Shown here: piece by piece, positions 52,101-61,425 of the stretch
How positions within the stretch are numbered: position 1 is the first letter of the stretch
How the letters are laid out: the number at the start of each line of letters is the position of its first letter
Assembly (NCBI GenBank): GCA_963575745.1
Contig: CAUYUJ010018316.1
Coordinates: 755,494-819,493 of the forward strand
Direction of reading: 5' to 3'
DNA from: Prorocentrum cordatum
Lineage: Eukaryota; Sar; Dinophyceae; Prorocentrales; Prorocentraceae
Length of the DNA: 64,000 nucleotides
Translations under genes and position numbers: made by a program
The notes under the pieces: generated by a model
What the model was told of the DNA's origin: nothing
What the model saw: only the letters and a program-made list of their open reading frames with translations
The model's database searches: none

Positions 52101-52330
52101 AGTAGCTTCAAAGCCCCCCCTTCAGCCAGGGCCCTACAGCTGGAAACGCCAACAGAAGGAAGGGAGCGGGGGGAGCTTCGGAAGCCCCTCCCTTTGGGAA
52201 AGGGAGCCCGGGCTTACCTCAGGCCCCGAAAAGGACCCCCCCAGCTACAACATCCAAACAAAGGAGGGGGGGTAGCTTGGGAAACACCCCCCCACCCTTT
52301 GAAAGGGGAGCCCTTCAAGTAAGGAGTGTG
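52101..52330. other. G/C-run flank of the minisatellite
   Basis: 'GGGGGGGTAGCTTGGGAA' and 'ACCCCCCCA' words resemble the left flank at 50006-50045, suggesting that the flanks were copied with the array. No gene. Confidence 0.5.
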
Positions 52331-52559
52331 CGACGGGCGCGCTCTTTCCTATGTCCGCTGCTGGGAAGAGTAAAAGGGAAACCAGTGACACCCTCCGCCG
52401 AGGACGGCTGTGAAGGGAAAGGCGCGTCTCTGGGCGAGCCGACGCACTCGGCTTGGCCGACCGCCGGCCCTTGCCGCCGGGGGGCAGAGGCAAGAGGGCT
52501 CTCGCCGCCGCCCGGAGCCGTAGAGGCGAGACCACCCGAACCGGAGGGTCACGCGCGGC

Positions 52560-53350
52560 GTTCGGGTGGAATCGCCACATCGCCAACGCCATGCCGCCGC
52601 CGCTTCGTCGCGAGGGGCCGCCGGGTCCAGGGTCGTCGGCGTCGTCGCCGAGGCCGTGGCCGTCGTTGCGTCGCTCAGCGCGGGGTCGCAGCAGGGGCCG
52701 ACGTCGTCGGGGAAGGGCCGACGGCGGGTGGAGGAGGCGGCCTTCGACGTACACAGTGTCGGGGTCGTCGTCGTTGGCGTCGTCGTCAAGGGCGGCTCCG
52801 CCGTCGCGGGGGCCGCTGCCACGGCCGCTGGGGCCGCCGTGACCACCCCACGCAGCCACCACCGCCGCCGCAACACCGTGCCGGCGGCGGAGGAGAAGGT
52901 GCCGCAAGGGTGCCGCTGGGACCGAGGTGGCCGCCCTGGGCCGCCGCGTCGCTGTCTTCGGGGCCAGGGCCGTCGGCGTCGTCGCCAGGGCTGCGGGCGG
53001 TCGTCGCGTCGCCCGGCGCGGGGTCGCACCGGGGGCCTCGAGGACGGATCCGTCGTCTGGGGAGGGGCCGTCGGCGTTGGGCGGGAGGAGGTCGTTGGCG
53101 TCCACGTCGTCGGGGTCGTCAGGGGCGGCGTCGCCGTCACGGAGGCCGCCGCCAGGACCACTGGTGCCGCCGTGACCACCCCACGCAGCCACCACCGCCG
53201 CCGTCACGCCACGCCGCCAGCGCTTCGTCGGAGGGCTGTTACCGAGTCGCCGCGGGGACCGTGGTCGCCGTCCTGGGGCCGCGGCGCGGTCGTCGCCGCG
53301 GACAGGGCTGTCGCTGCGTCGTCGGGCACGGGGTCGCAGCACTGCCCCCA
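52560..53350. repeat. GC-rich tandem repeat of about 330 bp
   Basis: Landmarks recur at about 330-bp spacing: 'GCGTCG...GCGCGGGGTCGCA' near 52668, 53007 and 53310, and 'GCCGCCGTGACCACCCCACG' at 52831 and 53166. About 2.4 copies. Long frames on both strands (437 and 375 codons) arise from the GTC/GGC-rich repeat and lack domains. Confidence 0.8.
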
Positions 53351-53480
53351 AGAGAGCTCCAAGAAGCCCCAAGCTCTTTCAGAGTTGCCCCAAGAAGGCC
53401 GCACAGTGGCCCCAAGAGAGCCACAAAAGCCTCCAAAATGGCCCCAGTAAGCTGCCAAGAAGCTCCCATATCGAAAGATC
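53350..53480. repeat. 'CCCCAAGAGAGCTCC' repeat domain, copy 5
   Basis: 'CCCCCAAGAGAGCTCCAAGA' and 'GCCCCAAGAGAGCCAC' words; same family as copies 1-4. Confidence 0.65.
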
Positions 53481-54001
53481 CGCGAAGGCGTTTATTGTTC
53501 ACTCGTGGGTCTGCTCAGGCGGATCCCGAGCTTCGGTTTGACGGCTGGCTCCCCCTCTTTCCTTCGCTTCTTGCGCCAGCACTCCTGTGATCAAGACAGC
53601 TCGTCCTGGCATCGTGTTCGGATGCCCTGGTCAGGGGATTTTTTTGGTTGGACGGCTCGAAGGACAGATCCAGTGAGCGGGATGAACGTCTGGGCCACAG
53701 AGCGAGATAATTGGCTGCAGAGGCACGTAGGCCGCTGTAGCGAGTGCACATGCCAGGGCTGGTCAGGGGATACGCGAAGCGTCAAGAATTTGTTGAGATG
53801 TTGGAGGCCTGGAAATGGGCACCAACACCAACACAGGAGGTTGCCTCCACAGGGGTAAGATGATCCCAGATGAGCATCTTGCCTCGGTGAAGGCACACCG
53901 CAGACCTTGGTGCTGGTATTAACCTCCAGGCCTCCGAAGATGGGGCCACTCGCGACAATCGAGCAGATCCGTAGCTGTGTGCGACCTTCCTCCTTCATAG
54001 C
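53481..54001. other. No gene recognised
   Basis: Unique-looking DNA. The minus frame 53998-53591 is Cys/Ser-rich without motif. Confidence 0.4.
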
Positions 54002-55180
54002 TCAGCCACGCCGCATCCACAGAGCCAGGCATCTGTCGGCGACTCCGAAAGGTGTGGTTTGCAAAGGGTGTGGTTTGCAACCGGCACCCTGGGGAACATC
54101 CTGGGGGGCACCCTGGGGGGCGCGCGGGGACCTCGATAGAGTTCTCCCGCGCCCCGAGGAGGCCCGACGAGGACAGGTCGTGCCACCCAGGCCCCAACGG
54201 TGCCGATCGCAAGCCACACCCCGGCGTAACCATACCCTTTGTAGTCGCCGAATCTGGTCCAAGCGGTCCATGAGCGCAGCCCCCCCCAGGACCTCCACGC
54301 CCCTCCCGAGCAGGGCGGCGGCCACGTGCGCCTCGAGCGCATCCTCGAGCGCGACGGCGATTGGAAAGGTACCGACTGTTTCCAGTGCTCGCGATACAGG
54401 GAGCAGCTTGCTTCCCTCCAGCACCAGGACGCGCCCGTCAGCTCCCACGGCGGATGCGAACGCGGCTGCCGAGAACTCGACGGCCCTCCCAACGGGACTC
54501 TGCGGGACGCCCCCCCTCAGACCACGGCCAAGCGTCCACGCATGCCCGGGGTGGTACACCGAATGGAGGCCGTGTGGAGCCGGTGCGCGCTGGCAAGCTG
54601 CGTGGACGTCTGCGCTCCCCTGGACGACAAAAGCAGCCGTCACCATCGCAGCGGGCGCCCTATAGGAAACGACGCCCACGAGTTCCACGGTCTGCCCGGC
54701 GGCAGCGGCGGCAGCACGCACACACACAATCAGCGAATCTGCCAGCTCACCATCATAAATTTGAGCAGCGCCACGCTCTGCCAGTGTTATGGACAGCAAC
54801 GCCCCAGGGGCCAGAAGCTCCTTTTCAAACAGGCGAGCAATGTCGCTCTGACGCTGATGGCCAACTACAGACGCAAGCGTTCCACAATAATCAAGCCAAA
54901 CGAATCCGAAAGTGCCATGCCAACCATGTGATATCAAGCTCTTTGAAAACTTGTACTTGTCGGTTCGCAGGGTTCCAAAACCGCCCAAGTCAGCAATCAA
55001 GTCATGCGATGTTGCAGGGAAAGCGTGTATGCCAGGCACAGCTTCTGCAATCGCTTTGCACTCAAGAGGGCACGGATTGGGAACGACGGTCGTGGAGGGC
55101 CGTGCGCGCGCATCCGTCGCGGCAAGCGCCGACCAAGTCCTCACGTCTCGGGTCTCCAAGAGAAGGCTCCACAGTGGGTC
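54002..55180 (-). CDS. WLDYCGT-motif protein, possible Rossmann-type methyltransferase relative
   Basis: Minus-strand open frame of about 390 codons. The N-terminal half looks like a real, folded protein: 'SLLETRDVRTWSALAA' then 'STTVVPNPCPLECKAIAEAV' and 'FPATSHDLIADL', followed by 'GTFGFVWLDYCGTLASVVG' (about residues 80-98), 'RQSDIARLFEKELLAPGALL' and 'SITLAERGA'. The order E-T-x-D-x-R-T, x-P-N-P, S-H-D-L-I, W-L-D-Y-C-G-T, T-x-x-x-R-G resembles a family I have seen in protists and large viruses that looks SAM-binding, but I cannot name it and do not claim the activity. The last 80 residues are Pro/Arg-rich and may be read-through beyond the true end or an intron. No ATG is close to the first conserved residues, so an upstream exon is likely (perhaps 55464-55216, 'DGRNIGGRIRREDGSVKALG'). 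Confidence 0.5.
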   Translation of the reverse strand, partial: DPLWSLLLETRDVRTWSALAATDARARPSTTVVPNPCPLECKAIAEAVPGIHAFPATSHDLIADLGGFGTLRTDKYKFSKSLISHGWHGTFGFVWLDYCGTLASVVGHQRQSDIARLFEKELLAPGALLSITLAERGAAQIYDGELADSLIVCVRAAAAAAGQTVELVGVVSYRAPAAMVTAAFVVQGSADVHAACQRAPAPHGLHSVYHPGHAWTLGRGLRGGVPQSPVGRAVEFSAAAFASAVGADGRVLVLEGSKLLPVSRALETVGTFPIAVALEDALEAHVAAALLGRGVEVLGGAALMDRLDQIRRLQRVWLRRGVACDRHRWGLGGTTCPRRASSGRGRTLSRSPRAPQGAPQDVPQGAGCKPHPLQTTPFGVADRCLALWMRRG

Positions 55181-55215
55181 CTGGCCAATAGGTGCTGTGG
55201 AAGCCGAAAGGCTCG

Positions 55216-55464
55216 CTAGCCAGGCATTCCCGGAGGCCCAGAAGCTGGAGCCGACGGCATCGCTAGGGGCGACTCCGCAAGGAGAAGATGGTCCCAGATG
55301 CTGGCGCCGACAGCAGCACTGGGGCCGCCCAACGCCTTGACCGAGCCATCTTCCCGACGGATGCGACCGCCAATGTTGCGTCCGTCCCAGACCGCCGACG
55401 CCATGATTTTTTTACGGCGTCGATCCCCCAATGGTCTCGACCCTGCCCGGGACTGGGCTTTCAT
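55216..55464 (-). CDS. Small open frame upstream of the WLDYCGT gene
   Basis: 83 codons on the minus strand with 'SAVWDGRNIGGRIRREDGSV' and 'GASIWDHLLLAESPLAMPSA'. It lies 40 bases upstream of the WLDYCGT frame, same strand, different frame. It could be its preceding exon (an intron of about 40-60 bases would be needed) or a chance frame. No family recognised. Confidence 0.25.
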   Translation of the reverse strand: MKAQSRAGSRPLGDRRRKKIMASAVWDGRNIGGRIRREDGSVKALGGPSAAVGASIWDHLLLAESPLAMPSAPASGPPGMPG

Positions 55465-55555
55465 CCTGAATCGTAATTTGACTGTCCCGAGGTTCAGTAA
55501 GGGCCCTCCACGGCCGAAAATAGCGCAAACCCTCCCGTCGTGATTTGATCATGAC

Positions 55556-55722
55556 TGGAGGGGGTCTGGGGAAACCAACAACTCCCCGGACCTCTCCTGG
55601 GGTGCGTTCGGACCAGGATTTCGAGGCCAATCCAGCGGGGGCAACGAGGGCCTCCCAGGAGGCCAATCAAAAGGCGAAGCCGAGGCTAAAGCGGTATGGG
55701 TGCCGTTTCCTCCCTTGGATGT
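55556..55722. repeat. Dispersed repeat 'CCTCTCCTGGGGTGCGTTC', copy 2
   Basis: Partner of 1384-1540, described there. Only 25 bases separate its end from the GAGCAGGGAC hairpin family. Confidence 0.75.
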
Positions 55723-55747
55723 TGGTGTCGGCGTAAGCTTTTAGTTG

Positions 55748-55995
55748 AGCAGGGACCGACCGTCCCGCCGTTCCTAGGGGCCTACCACACCATGTTCTTA
55801 GAACCCAGAAACGCTCTAATAACAAAAACAATATTCTTATAAACACGCAGTGTCAAAACACGACAGTCTCAGCCAGAAATGCTCTAAGAACACTTTATGC
55901 AGACCACAAGAAGGCTCTCAGAACGTTCTTCGGTGGGCCTAGGAGCGAGCCCAGACGCTCCGCCACTGCTCGATCCAGGCCGCCGATATTCACAG
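55748..55995. repeat. Dispersed family 'GAGCAGGGAC' hairpin, copy 2
   Basis: 'GTTGAGCAGGGACCGACCGT'CCC hairpin, then 'GGGGCCTACC', AT-rich 'TTCTTAGAACCCAG', and a segment (55867-55990) that aligns with 60961-61085 at about 70% ('TCTCAGCCAGAAATGCTCTA', 'TGCAGACCACAAGAAGGCTC', 'GCTCGATCCAGGCCGCCG'). Confidence 0.7.
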
Positions 55996-56154
55996 CCGCT
56001 TTGGCCACCTGGTGCTCGCTGCTCGCGGAGGCTCCCCGGTACTCGCCGGCGGCCCGCCGTCGGCCGCGCGTGCCACGCCGCGCCTCGCCGTCGGCGGAGC
56101 CGGAGGCCGTGGTCTTAGCCGCATCGCCTGCGGCCGCGGCTGCCTACGCACAGG

Positions 56155-56570
56155 AGCTCTCACGGCACCAGCCTCGCAGACGCGCTGCAGCGGACTTGTG
56201 CGCAGGTGTCTGTCAGTGCAACATCGGACGCGCAGAGACACACTAATACTACATGTCCTCCTCGGAGGCGCGCGTCCAACCCGATCATACAATGTAAACA
56301 TATTGTAGTATATCGTAACCCGAGCGGTGTGGCCATAGAGCACCCGCCACGACGCATATACTAGAAGATTTCTCGGTGCGCGCGTCGCCCCTGGGGGGCG
56401 ACGCACACATAGTATGAGAATGTCGGGGCGACGCCGATGTCAATGGAACACCTCGAAACGGCGAGCGAAAAACGAAGTGAGCTTCACTCACGTGGATGTT
56501 TTCTTGTCTTCATTCTGTCCAAACAAAAAACCACGCTCTGCGGTGTTGGCGCCATGGGAGCTCTGCTGTG
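56155..56570. repeat. Dispersed family 'GAGCRAAAAACGAAG', copy 2, interrupted
   Basis: Left part 56160-56215 ('CTCGCAGACGCGCTGCAGCG') and right part 56440-56570 ('CGAAACGGCGAGCGAAAAAC', 'GTCTTCATTC', 'GTTGGCGCCATG') are contiguous in copy 1 at 40.06-40.29 kb. The 220 bases between them look inserted. Confidence 0.65.
56217..56442. mobile_element. Candidate TIR insertion of about 220 bp
   Basis: Ends are roughly inverted: 'CAACATCGGACGCGCAGAGA' then CACACTAATACTAC at the left, and the complement of 'CATAGTATGAGAATGTCGGG' then GCGACGCCGATGTC at the right. The centre is AT-rich with 'TAAACATATTGTAGTATATC'. The absence of this stretch from copy 1 supports insertion. TIR similarity is moderate (about 65-70%). 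Confidence 0.45.
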
Positions 56571-56894
56571 GAGGAACAAGCAGACTGCAACAGCAGAAAC
56601 CGTTACCCGTCGGTCCGAAGAATTGGGTACGGTCGGACCTAAGCCAGAAGAACATCCCTCAAGAACACGAGACCCTCGGCCGGCCAGAACACACAGAACA
56701 TCCGAGGGCACCGTCCCCCAGGATGCACAAAAACATCAAACAAGCACGAATAACATCAGTGGACTCTCCCCGGACCGCCCTCGATCTGAGACCTTGGTCC
56801 GAGTGTACGTAGAAGCATACAGTAGGAAACCGTTGGAAATATATTGGGTTTCCGCCCGCCACCCAAAGATGAAGGAAAAGGGAAACCCACTCGA

Positions 56895-57140
56895 TCGTTG
56901 AAGTGGGAAGGCGCCTAAAAGTAGATTGGATTCCAAGGATCCAAAACTGTCTACTTTCAACGACTGACGAGTAGAGATCCTGGCGGATTTCCTTGGATCC
57001 GCGCTTGACCCCCCTCCCTGTCGCGCGGAGCGCGCCAAGGGGCGGCGCCGGAGACGTAGCCAGGAGTGTCCAGCGCAAGTCCAAGAAATGCCGAAACGAA
57101 AATTATATGTATGCCGTTGTTTGTTCTTCAATGGTGCCTT
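56895..57140. repeat. Fold-back family with GCGCGCGGAGCGCGCC core, copy 1
   Basis: Begins with a hairpin block 'GGAAGGCGCCTAAAAGTAGA'...'TCTACTTTCAACGACTG' (56907-56968), then 'GCGGATTTCCTTGGATCCGC' (56984), the core 'CGCGCGGAGCGCGCCAAGG' (57025) and a decayed right arm 'CAAGTCCAAGAAATGCCGAA' (57077) with 'TTATATGTATG' and 'TTTGTTCTTC'. The second copy at 59.51 kb has both arms intact. Confidence 0.7.
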
Positions 57141-57569
57141 CGCACAGAGCTCTGCTGCAACCGTAGGGTTCGTGTAAGCATCGCGTCTTGGCAAAATCGC
57201 TGCAATCATCGCGCACCGTGCCAGTAGCTACGGGGCGCAGAGCCGACGCTGATACATCCTAGCTTGTGCCACAGCGGCTACGGATGCCCAGGAGAAGAGA
57301 GGTTTACGACGAGGAGCAGCAGCAACAGGATGACGGACAGGAGGGGAAAGAAGGAAAGAGAGGCGACATGTCCAGCTGAGCTTCCGTGGTAACGCCACGT
57401 TTTTGATGGCGTGCGCAATGATGACGCGCGCACGTGCTGACAAGACAACGCGACCCGGACAACCTCTTGAACAACCCCGCAAGGATCCAGACAACCACCC
57501 TGGGACACCCCCCCTGGACAAGCCTCCAATTCCCATAAGATGCAAAACGACGGGAGAGGAAGAGAAGAA

Positions 57570-58665
57570 GAACGCGTGCGCGTGTGCGCGTGTGCGCGTG
57601 TGCGCGCGTGTATGCGTGTGTGCGTGTGTGCGTGTGTGCGTGTGTGCGTGTGTGCGTGTGTGCGTGTGTGCGTGTGTGCGTGTGTGCGTGTGTGCGTGTG
57701 TGCGTGTGTGCGTGTGTGCGTCTGTTCGCTCTCGCACCGCCGACCAACAAAAAGTGTGTGCGTGTGTGCGTGTGTGCGTGTGTGCGTGTGTGCGTGTGTG
57801 CGTGTGTGCGTGTGCGCGCGTGTGCGCGTGTGCGCGTGCGCGCATGCACGCGTGCGCGCGTGTGCGCGTGTGCGCGTGTGCGCGTGTGCGTGTGCGCGCG
57901 TGCGCGCGTGCACGCGCGTGCGTGTGCGTGTGCGTGTGCGTGTGCGTGTGCGTGTGCTTGTGCGTGTGCGTGTGCGTGTGCGTGTGCGTGTGCGTGTGCG
58001 TGTGCATGAGCGCGTGCGTGTGCGTGCGTGGGTGGGTAAACGGCTGTGTGTGTGTGTGCGTGTGCGTGTGCGTGCGCGTGTGCGTGCGCGTGCGTGCGCG
58101 TGCGCGTGTGCGCGTGTGGCGTGTGCGTGGTGTGCGTGCGTGCGTGGGTGGGTGGGTGGTGTGGGTGTGCGTGTGGGTGTGGGTGTGGTGTGGGTATGGG
58201 TGTGGGTGTGGGTGTGCGGGTGTGCGGTGTGTGCGGTGTGTGCGGGTGTGCGTGTGCGTGTGTGTGTGTGCGTGTGTGCGCGTGTGTGCGTGTGTGCGTG
58301 TGGTGTGTGTGTGCGTGTGTGCGTGTGTGCGTGTGTGCGTGTGTGCGTGTGTGGCGTGTGTGTGCGTGTGCGTGCGTGTGCGTGTGCGTGTGTGTGCGTG
58401 TGCGTGTGCGTGTGCGTGTGCGTGTGCGTGTGCGTGTGCGTGTGCGTGTGCGTGTGCGTGTGCGTGTGCGTGTGCGTGTGCGTGTGCGTGTGCGTGTGCG
58501 TGTGCGTGTGCGTGTGCGTGTGCGTGTGCGTGTGCGTGTGCGTGTGCGTGTGCGTGTGCGTGTGCGTGTGCGTGTGCGTGTGCGTGTGCGTGTGCGTGTG
58601 CGTGTGCGTGTGCGTGTGCGTGTGCGTGTGCGTGTGCGTGTGCGTGTGCGTGTGCGTGCGCGCGC

Positions 58666-58700
<35 letters not shown>

Positions 58701-58890
58701 TCGTGCGTGCGTGCGTGCATGCGGGCGGGCGGGCGTGTGTGTGTGTGTGCGTGTGCGTGTGCGTGTGCGTGTGCGTGTGCGTGTGCGTGTGCGTGTGCGT
58801 GTGTGTGTGCGTGTGCGTGTGCGTGTGCGTGTGCGTGCGCGCGTGCGCGTGTGCGTGTGCGCGTGTGCGGGTGTGCGTGTGTGTGTGTGT
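57570..58890. repeat. 1.3-kb GTGTGC/GTGTGT tract
   Basis: Blocks of (GTGTGC)n, (GTGTGTGC)n, GTGGGTGT and (GTGC)n, with one short unique interruption (57722-57755, 'CTGTTCGCTCTCGCACCGCC'). The purest GTGTGC run is about 58380-58660. The 424-625-codon frames on both strands are artefacts. Confidence 0.95.
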
Positions 58891-59335
58891 GCCAAAATGG
58901 GCGCGGTGGGCGCATGCGAGCGCTGGCATGTGGGCCTTCGGTGGAGCTCCCTATGGGGCCACGAAACGTGCGAGGGGTGTGCCAAAATGCGCGCGGTGGG
59001 CGCATGCGAGCGCTGGCATCTGGGACTTCGGTGGAGCTCCCTATGGGGCCACGAAGCGTGTGAGGGGTGTTGAGGGGTGTGCCAAAATGCGCGCGGTGGG
59101 CGCATGCGAGTTTTGCATCTGCGTCTTCAGTGGAGCTCCCTGGGGTGTGCCGGAAAAAAGAGGTGGGCGCATGCGAGCGCTGGCATTGAGGCCTTCAGTG
59201 GAGCTCCCTATGGGGCCACGGCACGTGCGATGGGTGAGCCAAAACGGGTGCGGTGTGCGCATGCGAGCGCTGGCATGTGGGCCTTCGGTGGAGCTCCCTG
59301 TTGGGCCACGAAGCGTGTGAGGGATGTGCCAAGAA
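58891..59335. repeat. 90-bp satellite array, locus C (inverted)
   Basis: About five copies in the opposite orientation to loci A and B: 'GTGGAGCTCCCTATGGGGCC' at 58940, 59030 and later positions. Unit starts at 58891, 58981 and 59081, the last step lengthened by a 10-bp duplication (TGAGGGGTGT twice). It begins exactly where the GTGTGC tract ends and lacks the flank seen at A and B. Confidence 0.9.
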
Positions 59336-59512
59336 GAAGGGGGTGACGGAAGGAGGGGTGAGCGGGATGAGGAGGAGGAGGAGGAGGAAAAGGAGGAGGT
59401 AGCGGAGGAGGAGGAGTCGCAGGGATCTCGATTCAGAACGACGACCTAAGACCACAGTATGGTTGGGGAAAAAGCTTGAGGCTCAGTGTAGGTCCATACA
59501 TAAAACAAGACA
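59336..59512. other. GGA-rich spacer
   Basis: Contains a (GGA)n tract at about 59370-59412. No gene. Confidence 0.6.
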
Positions 59513-59702
59513 TCACATAAACATAAACTTTTGGCGCTCCGCGCGGATTTCTTGTGTTCGCGCTGGACCCCCCTCCCTGGCGCGCGGAGCGCGCCAAGGG
59601 CAGCGCCCGAGGCGCCGCCGGGGGGCCGAGGCGCGGATCCAAGAAATCCGCGCGGAGCGCCAAAAAATTATGTTTATATGGTTTTTGTTCTTCGAATACA
59701 GC
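59513..59702. mobile_element. Fold-back element with 45-bp inverted arms, copy 2
   Basis: Left arm 59515-59562 ('ACATAAACTTTTGGCGCTCC', 'GCGCGGATTTCTTG') and right arm 59634-59682 ('CAAGAAATCCGCGCGGAGCG', 'CCAAAAAATTATGTTTATAT') are inverted copies with about 85-90% identity. The loop holds the 'GGCGCGCGGAGCGCGCC' palindrome and a second GC stem. Same family as 56.9-57.1 kb. Overlapping frames on both strands are mirror images of the arms. Confidence 0.8.
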
Positions 59703-60360
59703 AAGTTCCTGCCATGACGAATCCGCGTCGGTTCCCGCCGGCGCCGAGAGGATGGCTCAACCTCGAGAGCCAACCGTTCGATGCCCTCGAAGCATCAAGC
59801 GGCTTCGGGGCTCCCGAACCGCGGGGTGACGGACCGCGCGGTACGTCACTGCACGGTGTTGGAACCCTGGCGGCCGCCTGCCGCCCGAGGCATCCTCGGA
59901 GAACGACCCAAGTCCCAAAACCGCGTGGTGAACCCCCAGACTCCACTGATTCACTGCGCGGTGTGATCACCACACCGTGTGGGAGCCCCCGAGCGGCGTT
60001 CGAGCGTACGCGCCCGCACCAGGGTCGCCGCTGGGACGACGCTGCACCAAGCCGCCGCAGCTGGCGCCCCTAACCAGATGGAACCCAACAAGCAGAGACC
60101 CCTCTCCCCGAAAACTCAGAATTGGCACGTTTGGGGAAGACGGCGGCGAACCGCAAGTCATCAGATCCACCGCCACGCATTGATCATGATTAAGGGGGAG
60201 GGGTACAAAAAAACATCACTAGGACAAACATGATGTTATGATGCGACTGGCTCAAGCTACGTTCCAAGAGTTTCAGAAATTCTGACGGCCCTCGTTTCTG
60301 GAGCCGGTTGAACTGGATGTAATATGAAGAACACCATAGGACATGAAAGTATCATGATTT
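59703..60360. other. No gene recognised (59.7-60.4 kb)
   Basis: Repeated 'CCGCGCGGT', 'CTGCGCGGTGT' and 'CCGCGTGGTG' words at 59830-59985 suggest a loose 30-40-bp repeat; otherwise nothing seen. Confidence 0.45.
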
Positions 60361-60847
60361 CTTGCTTCTCTGAATCACCAAGTGAATGGGGCGCAAGTGT
60401 GTGTGTGTGTGTTGTTCGAAGACCACCCGCTCCCGTGCCTTCTCAGATTAGCACGCCAAGATGGGCACGGGAACAGTAGGCTCGATGCCCGACAGCAGAC
60501 GTTGTCAACAAAAACGGTAACAACCGTTGTTGTGCAGGCGACTGCCTGCTCAAAGAAACAGCGTCCCGCAGGGACACCGACATCACATTCAGCCCCAAAT
60601 ATATTTGACTCAACGGGGGGCGATACATGGGCGGGAAGACAGGTGCCCTTGTCGGGCCCGAAAGGCTCCCTTCTCGGCCCGAAGGGCCCCTTTATGGGCC
60701 TACCTCGCTGCGCCCCCATGTACCGCCCCCCCCATTACGCGCGGCCCAGCCAAGGTGGACAGGAACTGGTGCAGGTCTTCGCCACCCATCATTCCGTACC
60801 CATGTCGATCGTAACCGACCATAGAGAAGGCCGTCGCACACCCTTCC
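60361..60847. other. No gene recognised; short GT tract
   Basis: (GT)8 at 60398-60413 and the duplicated phrase 'CTCGGCCCGAAGGGCC' / 'GTCGGGCCCGAAAGGCTCCC' at 60650-60690. No supportable ORF. Confidence 0.45.
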
Positions 60848-61090
60848 TTGAGCAGGGACCAGCCCGGCCCTGGCATTCCTACGAGCCTGCCAGAACAAAT
60901 CGATTGCAATAACCGAAGATTGGTCCAGTAAACATGTGCTTAGAACATTGTACAAACAAGTCTCTCGGCCAGACACGTTCTAGGAGCAGCTCGTGCAGAA
61001 CACGAGAGGCTCTTAAGACCATTCGCTGTTGGGTCTCTGGGCAAGCCAGGCCGCCTCGCCACTGCTTGACTCCGCCGCTGCCCCCCACCT
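60848..61090. repeat. Dispersed family 'GAGCAGGGAC' hairpin, copy 3
   Basis: 'CTTGAGCAGGGACCAGCCCG' start, 'GAGCCTGCC', 'GTGCTTAGAACATTG', then the segment 60961-61085 that aligns with 55867-55990. The hairpin is weaker than in copies 1 and 2. Confidence 0.65.
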
Positions 61091-61425
61091 CCCGCGTTGG
61101 ACGGCGCGCACAGAGCGGTAGGGGGAGGGGGAAGGCTGCATGGAAGGAGGCCGCTGCTTAGAAGGCGCCGGCCCCACATCGACAGACAAGGCCAGGCCCC
61201 TTCCAAGAAGAAGGGGTGCTTCTGAGAAGCCTGCCCCCCTCCCCCCTACACACCCCACCTGCGCGTGGCTGACGCGCGCCGCTGAGCTCGGCGGGCGCGG
61301 CGAGAGAGTCCGCCGAGAGGCGCACGGCCGCCCCCGGGGGGCCCTTCGGGCGCGACCAGCGGCGAGCGGGCCCCGACAAGCTGCCGCGCCCAAGGAAAAA
61401 AACAAGGAGCTCGCCGCGTGGATGA
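61091..61425. other. No gene recognised
   Basis: GC-rich; both strands open, no motif seen. Confidence 0.45.

Noticed and set aside
52245-53590. Genes of 437 (plus) and 375 (minus) codons
   Set aside because: Both cross a GC-rich tandem repeat of about 330 bp, have GTC/GGC-biased codons, and no motif.
58885-58905. Dinoflagellate spliced-leader sequence
   Set aside because: 'GCCAAAATGGGCG' resembles part of its complement by chance; it belongs to the 90-bp satellite, and no full leader was found anywhere.
57228-59320. Open frames of 424-625 codons on both strands, His/Thr- or Cys/Val-rich
   Set aside because: Artefact of GTGTGC repeats, which contain no stop in most frames.
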